DNA of 17,649 nt, from the NCBI RefSeq assembly GCF_000330505.1, contig NW_004440426.1, positions 179,863 through 197,511 on the forward strand, read 5' to 3'. The stretch is from Entamoeba invadens IP1. Taxonomy: Eukaryota; Evosea; Mastigamoebida; Endamoebidae. This document shows, in pieces, positions 8,814 to 16,729 of this stretch; the first letter of the stretch is position 1, and every line of letters starts with the position of its first letter. Under the pieces are notes generated by a model. It ran no database searches and had not been told where the DNA came from. It saw nothing but the letters and a program-made list of their open reading frames with translations. Made by a program: the position numbers and the translations under genes.

Positions 8814-9659
8814 ATCTTTCATATCTTATTAATATTTTAATGGTTATAAATATATAAATAAAATAATTCCCAAATTTTTGAAAAACTTTTTCTAATATTA
8901 GAATTGTAAATAATATTATTAAAATTATGGATATTATTAATAAACCATATTATATTTACTAAATCGATCTGTTTTGAAGGTTTTTCATGAAAAGCCGTCA
9001 GTTTTCATTACATCATATTTTAGATAAAATTAAAATGATAAAAATTTAAATTAACAAATATAAAAGTTCTTTAAGTAAAATGGACTTTAATTCACTAAAA
9101 TATAAAAATTGTATTAAAATGTTAATTACATTTTATTAACAATTATTTGTTTCAACTTTATATATTTGTCTTTAATTTACAATTGCATTTGAACTTATTT
9201 ATTAAATACTCTATCTGTAACATTTTAAAGACAATATTCAACGATTTATTTGTCATTTTTAACTGTTTTTTAAACTAACTATTAGTCTTTATTAAGAAAA
9301 ATACTCCATTTGCGATAATTAAAATACAAAAACGTTATTTGCTCAAAAAATTATCTGGTATTTCTTGACCAATTATGTGTATAATTTCGAAAACCCATTC
9401 TAAAAATCCATTCCATTGTTCCAATTATTATCAGTTTTTATATTATTCCCAATCAAAAAATACAGCCATTTGACTTTCGTTAAAATACGTTTTCGAACAG
9501 ATATTGTTTTAAGACTAACTACAAGACAACATTTAAGTTGTTGATTTTATTTATTGTTTTTTGTAATTAAATATAATTATAATAATTTTCACACTTGTCA
9601 TACGTTTTAAATATTTTCAATTTAATAATATACTATTAATTTGAATATAAAATAATAAT

Positions 9660-10067
9660 TTATATTGAATTATAAAAATTTTCGAGCGCATTTTCTATAT
9701 TCTCAATTGGTGTTCTTTCTTTTGGATTTTGTACCCAACTTTTAGTTATTATTTCTGATAAATCGCTTGGGACGTTATTGGGTATTATTAATCTCTTTCC
9801 AGCACTTGTAAAGTCTGCGATGTCCCATGCAAACTTAAAACGCAAAACGTCCTTTTGAAACACTTCTTCCCAAATGAAAATTTCAAGCATAGTAATAAAA
9901 AACGAATATATATCAGCCGCTTTTTTGTATTTGTGTTTGTCAAGTACTTCTGGTGCCATGTACTTTGGTGTACCAATGCCTTTTGTGAATGTCATATTGG
10001 TCATCAACATATTGACATTTCTACTACTCCCAAAGTCCGTTAATTTGGCGTTTACTCTTTCATCCAA
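9660..10067 (-). pseudogene. Broken TMK, fragment 4: kinase C-lobe
   Basis: About 135 codons from just before DFG to the natural end of the kinase domain. It contains KLTDFGSSRN, MAPE and the DIYSF segment of the F helix, and ends NPKER followed by a final helix, as in the intact paralogue. The first codon of the frame is TTG, not a true start: the frame is simply the continuation of fragment 3 after a shift. The length between catalytic loop and DFG matches the paralogue exactly if one base was lost from a short T run at 10065-10067. Confidence 0.8.
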
Positions 10068-11794
10068 TCGAGAGAAAACACAAGATAATTATCCGGTTTG
10101 ATATCTCTGTGTAAAATATCATTTTCATGCAAATATAATATCCCCTTTGAAGCATCTAACACCATTTTCACTCGTATTTTCATCTTTATTTCATCACTTC
10201 TTTTCGATTTCAAAATATCTTTTAAAGACCCATATTGAGCAAATTCAGTGACTATACACTCTTTCTTTGTTATAAAAACAGCACCGTAAAAATGTACAAT
10301 ATAATCATTTCTAAATTTGTCGAGCATTTCCACTTCTTTTCTCAATTCAACAATTTGTTCTGCATCATCTTGTGTTTTTTGTTTCATCTTTTTTATGGCT
10401 ACAATACTTCCTCTGTACTTTCCTTTATATACTATTCCAAAAGATCCTTCACCCAATTTTTTCTCTTCTATTAATTCATCATAATCAATTCGTGTTGAAT
10501 TTTCTGTATGTGCTGATATTCTTATTGAAGTTGTCTCTTTCTTCCCCGTCTTTAAATTAAGTGAAATTAAAACAATTTCATCCGACAAATTGATAGTGCA
10601 AAGTGGAGTCAAAAAAACTTCAAATTCACAAGCATATCCACTTTTCAAAGTCACCAATTTAGGTTCCGTTCTTATTGTGTATTTGTCACAATTATCTTTT
10701 GTTGTTATTTGAATTTTTAAATTGCCTTTCCCGTGATTGCCCACACAAATTAATTCTCTACTCTCACGTTCTATTTTGATGTTTTCATTTTCATCTCCAA
10801 ATTGTATTTCTTTTTTATTTGAAAGAACTTCTCCATTCAGCTTTGTCATTGACATATTGGAACGACTCATCTCAAACACACAGACATTTTCAACCAGAAG
10901 ATCTTCTTTTCTTTTGAATAACAAGAGTAGTGCAACTGTAATAATTACTACTGTCATGAATAATATAACCATCACACAGACAACAGGAAGTACTATTACA
11001 AGTCCATAATTCAATTTTTTGGTACATTCAATTTTGTCATCACTCAATTTATATTCATTAGAACATCGAGAACAAACGGAGTTTTCTGACGAAATACAAT
11101 TTGGTATATGTGAAAAATGAATACATTTTTTGTCCACTAAAATATTATAAACTTCACATCTTAAGCACTCAAAATTGGTGTCACAACTCGAACAATTTTC
11201 ACCACATTTGTAACACAAATTGTATTTTAAAGCAAATCCATCCTCACATAACACACACCCATTCTTTGTTTTATTAAAACAATTCGATGGTTCTTCAATT
11301 GGATTGCAATATTTTGTAATATTATTGGGTGTTCTGTAATAACTTTCGTTACAAGAAATGCAATTTCCATCATTAGAGCACGTTTCACATGATTGGTCAC
11401 ATATTTCACACGTCTTTCCATCAGGAGAACGCATGTAACCATTTTTACAAACTACACATCCTTTATAAGTTGACATCATCACATCACAAACGTTAATAAT
11501 TTCATTTATCTCTGTACACTTTCCGTTTGAAGCATAAGAATATTGATCACATTTTGTGCAATATGTTGAATTGGAACAAAAAGTGCACGGATAATTACAT
11601 GGATGGCAAATCGAATTTGAAAGGTAAAATCCATCCAAGCACCTCAAACACCCCTTACTTTCTCTTTCGACACAATTATCTTTAAATATATCATTATCGT
11701 TTTTTCTGTTGAAAAACAATGAAACGACTTTTTGTATCATTTTTGTCCATCCTTTTTGAATACATTTTTTATCAATCAAAATATATGGGTCATA
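10052..11794 (-). pseudogene. Broken TMK, fragment 3: last Cys modules, membrane span, linker, kinase N-lobe
   Basis: About 575 codons numbered from 11779, with the same frame readable up to a TAA at 11798-11800. It has Cys-rich modules (residues about 35-252), a membrane span (about 257-288) followed by KRK, a beta-rich linker (about 300-430) and a kinase N-lobe with GEGSFG (443-448), VAIK (460-463) and HRDIKPDN (557-564). It ends at a premature stop 11 codons after HRDIKPDN, before DFG, so this piece alone cannot be an active kinase. All motifs it covers are canonical, so decay is probably recent. Confidence 0.8.
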
Positions 11795-11832
11795 ACATTA
11801 CAAACATAAATTTGGAAACTGTACTGATATGT

Positions 11833-13851
11833 TTACAATGTGAAAAACGCGTTTTCTTTTAGTATACATTTATCAATATCTTTATAATAATCATCTTCAC
11901 ATTTTTTACAAATGTTTCCAACAACCTCTTGACAGTTTATCGTTTCTATTGATGAATATTTACCTTCAACTGTTATTTTGTTATTACAAAAAATACAATG
12001 CTCTTTGTTTTGAATAAAACAATCATTATAGTTAATAACACATTTTCCATTAGCAATATGACTATATTCCGTACATTTGACACAATAACTTCCATTAATA
12101 CGAGTACAATTTTCAATAGAGGAGCACTTATTATTCGAAAGTAATACAAAATTATCTTTGCATAATATATCTACTTTGTTGTCCCCATATAATTGTATAA
12201 TTTTTGCGTTCTCTAATTGTTCTGTTTGACCATTTCCATCCAAAGTAGTGTAAAAACCTTCGTTAGCTGTATAACAATAACTGTTTTGAGTTAGACGACA
12301 ATTATCAACAGGGAGACCACACTTTGATTCATTTTTACACATCAAACAAGTGATGTTTTTGTTGTGAGTTATTTGATATTTGCATTCAGTTTTAATGGTA
12401 CAGTCTCCGTTTGTTGTTATTACATCATTTAAACAAAAGTCACAAGTCTTTTTTGATAACAACGAACAACTTTCATTGTTATTTTCAATACAATTATAAC
12501 TATTCAATATATAATTATTTTGACATGAAAAACAAGAAGAGTTTATTTGGAGAAGACAACCAACATTATTTGGTTTTTGAATATCTTTTTCAAAATCAAA
12601 ATGTGTTTTTTCTGAATTGCCCAAAATACATTTACCATCAAAAACAACAAATTGAGGAAAACACTTTGAACATTTTGGATTTCCGTTATTATAATCACAA
12701 AGTTGACAATTGTCAATGAGTTCATAACAATTGGAACACTTTTTGACATCCGTTTTAACTTTGCCTTCTTCACATAAGACACACATTTCCACCATAGAAA
12801 CCAAGCTACCCGAACACGCCAAACACTCTTTTGTTCGAGTGGAACATTTTTCACAAGAAGTTATATTTGAACATTTATAACAATTGTTGTTATCCAAAAA
12901 ATACCCAACATCACATTCGACACATTTCCTTTTAGATTCATCTTCATTTGAATCACAAGATGAACAATTTCCATTCATAGAACATGAAATACAATTGTTT
13001 CCACTTCCATTGGAAATATCTTTGAGTCCAGATTGACACGAAGTACAAGCGCCACTTTCTCCAATACAATTTATACAAAAAGATGGACACGAAATGCAAA
13101 GAGAAGTGTTGTTAAGTGAATACTCTTTATCTTTACAAATTATACAATTATTATTGGAATCAAGTTCGTATCCAGGATTACCTGTTATACACTTTCCACT
13201 AATTTTATTGCATGTTGCACATAAAGCATCACATGAATTACATTTAAACTGACCATATTCTGGTTGGTAATACCTTTCTTCACATTCTTGACATAAAGAA
13301 TTAATAGATAATTGTCCAGGATTACATTTGAAACATTCACTTAAACCATTCAACCCATATCCGTTTATACAAGATAAACACTTTCCATTTGTCTTGTCAC
13401 AAGTCGAACAATTTGTACTACAAGAATTACATACAGAAGATTTACTGGTTGAGTAATAACCATTTTCACATGAAGAACATGTCGTAGAACCAAATTTTGA
13501 ATATGTTCCAGCTGGGCATATTTCACACTCGTTTGTGTTTTGATTTGATTTTGTTCCTGATTCACAAATGGTACATATTCCCAAATTAATAATACTTCCA
13601 GATTGGCAAGAAGTGCAATATCCAGTTTCTTTGTTGCAAGTTTTACACGAAGTGTCGCACTCAATGCACGATGTAGCTCCTGTTGAATCGATGTATTTTC
13701 CATCATCACAATCATTACACACCAAGTTTCCTTGTTGTGACGAGTACTTTCCTTTCGAACATTTTTCACACTTTTTATTTGTTGTGTTGAAGAACGTGCC
13801 AGCACCACAGATTGTACACACCCCATTAATTAGCTCGTATTTGTCCACACA
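11833..13851 (-). pseudogene. Broken TMK, fragment 2: Cys-rich ectodomain
   Basis: About 672 codons of almost continuous Cys-rich modules, directly in frame with fragment 1 after the TAG at 13852-13854. The first residues are CVDKYELINGVC, which complete the module interrupted by the stop. GCC2/GCC3-like units (CxxCxxGTYS type) alternate with CxTCxxxxGxC furin-like units in the first 220 residues; later units are more irregular. The fragment has no ATG near its 5' end and no signal peptide of its own, so it is unlikely to be a separate gene. It ends at TAA 11833-11835. Confidence 0.8.
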
Positions 13852-13854
13852 CTA
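13852..13854 (-). other. In-frame TAG interrupting a Cys module
   Basis: The frame reads GKCT-stop-CVDKY with no shift on either side. Before and after, the sequence continues the same module, and a single-base change from a Glu codon (GAG) would give this TAG. No canonical Entamoeba intron start (GTTTGT) is visible close by. Confidence 0.85.
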
Positions 13855-15069
13855 TGTGCATTTGCCATTTGTGGAATCACACGTTTTACATAAATCGTTA
13901 CAACTTGTACAATAAGATGTTCCACCAAGAGAATATGTGTTTTCCAAACACATTAAACATGTGTTAGTTTGATCTGAAGAATAAAATCCAGCTTCACAAA
14001 TTTCACATACATTCGATAAGAACAATCCATATCCCGTATAACATGATGTACATTGTCCTGTTTTTTTATCACACGTTTTACATAAACTATCACATGAACT
14101 ACAACTTGTTGAAGCTGTTTTTGATGTAAACATTCCTTCTTTGCATTCTTCACATTTTATACTTCCTGAATTTGGAGAAAAAGTTCCTGGAAGACAAGCA
14201 ATACATCTACTTTCGGTTATATTATAATAATTACCAGCTTGACAACAATAACATCTATTTTTATTTAACCAACATCCTTCGTTACATGTCAGACAGGATC
14301 CAGTTTTGGAATCACATGTTTTACATGAATTGTTGCAAGTTATACATTTTGTTGAATTTTTATAAGCATACGTATTTTCATTACAAGGAAAACAATGATC
14401 ACCATCATTATAATATCCAGCTTCACAACTGATACATATCCCTTCTGAAACAAAAGACCCAAGATAACAAGAGAGACAATTTCCAGTTTTTTGATCACAT
14501 GTTTTACACTTTGAATCACAATTTGAACATTGGGATTGGCCAACTAAAGCATATGAATTTTCTTGACACTGTTCGCATATTGTAATTCCTCCTGGTGAGT
14601 AAGTACCTGCGGAGCATTTCTCACAAGCATAATGATTAATTATGCGACTTCCGGGAATACAATAGGTGCAGTACCCAGTTGTTGAGGAACACGCTGTACA
14701 CAATTCATTTGTACAATTGACGCACATGGAAGCATTTCCAAGTGAATACGTGTTTATTGGACATGAAATACAAGTATTTTTTGTGTCTCCAATGGAGTAA
14801 GTCCCTGGATTACACGGCGTGCATTGAGTCGTTTTGTTTTGAAAAGTGTAAGTCCCATCAGGACACAATAAACAATTTGAAAAAGCAAAACCCGAAGAAT
14901 AATAACCTTGCCCACATTCTTTTTTATCAATTCCATTTGGACAGTAATATCTAGGTTCACATCTGGCACAATTTCCAGTTGGAGAAAAATAATATCCCTT
15001 TTCACATGTTGGGACTCCAAGTGAGTGTTTATGGAATAAAAACACCCAGAACAAGTAGCAAAAAAACAT
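13852..15069 (-). pseudogene. Broken TMK, fragment 1: signal peptide and GCC2/GCC3-type Cys modules
   Basis: 405 codons from the ATG at 15069 to the TAG at 13852-13854. Residues 1-19 are a hydrophobic signal peptide. The rest is ephrin-receptor-like GCC2/GCC3 repeats (CxxCxxGTYS) alternating with CKTCDxxTGxC furin-like units, which recur at residues 124, 188, 249, 330 and 394. As it stands this encodes a secreted Cys-rich protein with no membrane anchor. A TATA-like run lies about 25-35 bases upstream. It could be annotated as an independent gene, but its last module is cut by the stop and continues in frame beyond it. Confidence 0.8.
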
Positions 15070-15090
15070 AAATTGTTTTGTTTTTATAGT

Positions 15091-15104
15091 TATATTTTTA
15101 AGGG
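15091..15104 (-). promoter_or_regulatory. TATA-like element upstream of the broken TMK
   Basis: On the minus strand CCCTTAAAAATATA lies about 22-35 bases before the ATG at 15069. The position suits the short leaders of Entamoeba genes. If functional, the broken gene may still be transcribed. Confidence 0.25.
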
Positions 15105-15563
15105 TTTAATAATGATAATTACTTTTAATTTTTTGTTTGGTGACAAAGTCAATCAAATCGACAAAGAAAATAATCAAACATAAATAACAAGATTAATTTA
15201 CTTGACAAAAGGTGTTATTATTTGTGTAAAAACCCACAAAATATTAATAAATCAAAAATGTTTATTTTTTATTATTATTGATGTTAATAAATTATAAAAT
15301 ATATTTGATGGTTTTATAAAACTAATATTTACTTTAGATTGTTATCCATAAAAATATTAAGTCAAGTATTTAAAAAAATAAAATCAATCTTTTAAACAAC
15401 TTCGTGTTTTTAGACCATAAAAAGTTATTTTTCATGAACCCATCCAAAATGCATTTTTGTGTTTTACAAAATTTCAGAATATCGCTAATAGCCATTGTTT
15501 ACACAAATTTAAAATATTTTTTGTTGGTAATTATAAAAAATTGTTTTTTTTATCAATAAAAAT

Positions 15564-15601
15564 AACAATAAAATATTTTAATATTAAAATATTTTATTGT
15601 T
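15564..15601. repeat. Perfect 38-bp palindrome
   Basis: The left arm AACAATAAAATATTTTAAT (15564-15582) is followed directly by its exact reverse complement (15583-15601), with no spacer and no mismatch. The flanking bases do not pair, so symmetry ends sharply. It could form a cruciform or a long hairpin in RNA. Chance is less remote than it seems because the DNA is nearly all A/T, but 19 consecutive matched pairs including two G/C pairs is notable. Confidence 0.9.
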
Positions 15602-15849
15602 TGAATAAATTAATAAAAAATATAATCAATTTACTATAATAATTCATTTTGAGACAATTCAAAGAACACATGATAAAGTTTTCGTTTATTTTTTTCTTAA
15701 ATAAAACAACAATGATTGATAAAATCTGTTTTCAGTTTAACGATATTCTAAAAATATAACAAAAAAAAAGAACTAGACCGAAAATATGAAACCATTATTT
15801 ACTATACTCAATATCGCTAATTAAAAACCATTAACTATTAATAAAATTA

Positions 15850-15951
15850 TCATAAATTAAAACTAATGATAAAAAAATCCTGAGCATTGACTTTTTTCCA
15901 AATCACTTGTTGTTGTTTTTCAACTTGAAAACTTAAATAATAATTTGACAT
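15850..15951 (-). other. Short unassigned ORF (33 codons)
   Basis: A frame from the ATG at 15951 to TGA at 15850-15852. It begins MSNYYLSFQVEKQQQ and has a more balanced composition than its surroundings. I recognise no family. It may be chance or a fragment of a lost gene. Confidence 0.1.
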
Positions 15952-16082
15952 GTCCACTTTATCAAACATGACATTTTATTAATTTTGAATAACCTGATTG
16001 ACATGGTTTATTTCGTCGTATTCACATTACAAAACCAAGTCGTCATTCGTTTTGGCTTTATATTTTTTTCAATTGTTTATCA

Positions 16083-16125
16083 TTTTTGTTATTTTTAACA
16101 CATATTTATAAAAAAATAACAAAAA
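16083..16125. repeat. Inverted repeat with 14-bp arms
   Basis: TTTTTGTTATTTTT (16083-16096) and its exact reverse complement (16112-16125) flank a 15-base loop. A near copy of the left arm recurs as TTTTTTTGTTATTTTTTAAC at 16384-16402, just downstream of the tRNA gene in its direction of transcription. No function is known to me. Confidence 0.7.
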
Positions 16126-16162
16126 AATAAAATACAAACCATTTTTTAGAAAAAATACTTTA

Positions 16163-16208
16163 TTTTTATTATAAATTATAATACTGTTATTATAAATAAT
16201 AATAAAAA
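16163..16208. repeat. Imperfect inverted repeat
   Basis: A stretch beginning TTTTTATTATAAATTATAAT and ending ATAAATAATAATAAAAA is roughly self-complementary around a central CTG, with several mismatches. It is one of three inverted repeats within about 650 bases. Confidence 0.4.
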
Positions 16209-16406
16209 CCCAATATCGTTAAATATAAAACATATTTTTTTTGAAAAATAAAATAAAGTTTGATAATTATATGTGTCCAAATTGACATATGATATTTGTA
16301 TTGAATTTCAATGGAAGAGATAACCAAAAATACATCTAAAATATGGTCTTAAATTACTATTTTCATGATTTGTTTGTGACTCATTTTTTTGTTATTTTTT
16401 AACAAC

Positions 16407-16411
16407 AAAAA
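16407..16411 (-). terminator. RNA polymerase III terminator of the tRNA gene
   Basis: A run of five T on the minus strand begins three bases after the discriminator base of the tRNA. T runs of four or more are the standard Pol III stop signal. Confidence 0.75.
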
Positions 16412-16413
16412 TG

Positions 16414-16484
16414 TGCACTAACCGGGACTCGAACCCGGATCTCCACCTTGGGAGGGTGAAATTCTGCCCTTAGACCATTAGTGC
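16414..16484 (-). tRNA. tRNA-Gly (anticodon CCC)
   Basis: A 71-base tRNA without intron. The acceptor stem GCACTAA pairs perfectly with TTAGTGC, followed by discriminator A. The anticodon loop is CTCCCAA with anticodon CCC at 16450-16452, decoding GGG; its stem is TCACC/GGTGG. The T arm is CCGGG-TTCGAGT-CCCGG. The internal promoters are intact: box A TGGTCTAAGGG and box B GGTTCGAGTCC. The 3' CCA is not encoded, as usual for eukaryotes. No second tRNA or 5S gene is seen nearby, unlike the tandem tRNA arrays known from E. histolytica. Confidence 0.95.
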
Positions 16485-16729
16485 CTTTATATTTTACAAG
16501 TATATTACAACGTTTAATCGTTTTAATTGTGTTAATTAAGATTTTTATTAAAAAAAAGTTTATAACTAAGATATAGTTCCTAAATATTTAAAACAGTTTA
16601 ATTTACTTTAAAATATTAAAAGTTGACATTTTAAATGATAATATATTATTTAAAACAGTATTAAATAAATTAAATGGTCTTTTAGAAGAAGCAATTATTT
16701 TTTGTTTTAACAAAGCAAAACTAGTCTTT

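Larger units (their letters stand above)
8144..9659. other. 1.5-kb AT-rich spacer between the two TMK genes
   Basis: No gene of normal size is visible on either strand. The sequence is dominated by A/T runs, with small palindromes such as TCTAATATTAGA (8892-8903) and TTTTCATGAAAA (around 8984-8995). Two short open stretches look slightly protein-like: a 35-codon plus-strand frame at 8706-8813 and a minus-strand frame at 9335-9424. Neither can be supported as a gene. The right end is the 3' flank of the broken TMK. Confidence 0.55.
9660..15069 (-). pseudogene. Transmembrane kinase (TMK family) with GCC2/GCC3-type ectodomain, broken into four reading frames
   Basis: Four consecutive reading frames on the minus strand together describe one TMK of about 1,800 codons: signal peptide, long Cys-rich ectodomain, membrane span, beta-rich linker and TKL-like kinase domain. 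The lesions, in order of transcription, are an in-frame TAG (13852-13854), a TAA (11833-11835), a frameshift near 11795-11802, and a frameshift at 10065-10067 between the kinase catalytic loop and DFG. The order of parts, spacing of Cys modules and collinearity with the intact paralogue at 3872-8143 support a single ancestral gene. An N-terminal secreted fragment could still be expressed. Stop readthrough, a rare intron or sequencing error are alternatives for single lesions, but not easily for all four. Confidence 0.8.
15070..16406. other. 1.3-kb AT-rich spacer with inverted repeats
   Basis: This lies between the tRNA gene and the broken TMK. It contains a perfect 38-bp palindrome and two further inverted repeats listed separately, plus many A/T homopolymer runs. 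The part at about 15880-16070 is somewhat less AT-rich and holds a 33-codon minus-strand frame (15850-15951) that I cannot assign. No other RNA gene is evident. Confidence 0.55.

Noticed and set aside
9335..9424. A short minus-strand frame of about 29 codons (NGFLEWVFEII-type text) in the spacer downstream of the broken TMK.
   Set aside because: It begins after in-frame stops, has no ATG, no recognised family and is very short; it may be a relic but cannot be supported as a gene.
10060..10072. Programmed frameshift in the broken TMK kinase domain.
   Set aside because: No slippery heptamer is present, the intact paralogue needs no shift, and loss of one T from a short T run explains the change exactly.
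11706..11836. A possible intron joining fragments 2 and 3 of the broken TMK: GTAAAC at 11836 and a pyrimidine-rich TTTTTCAACAG ending at 11706 would remove both the TAA and the frameshift and keep the phase.
   Set aside because: The 5' site is not the usual Entamoeba GTTTGT. The supposed intron contains DPYILIDKKCIQ, closely similar to the real module text YNILVDKKCIHF further on, so it looks like coding DNA. The other lesions cannot be introns.
10052..15069. CRISPR-like or tandem DNA repeats in the Cys-rich region.
   Set aside because: The repetition is at protein level with variable DNA sequence and unequal spacing, typical of Cys-module ectodomains, not direct DNA repeats.
15457..15639. 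A 60-codon plus-strand frame overlapping the 38-bp palindrome.
   Set aside because: It is dominated by Ile, Lys, Asn, Phe and Leu as expected from random AT-rich DNA and part of it is the palindrome itself.
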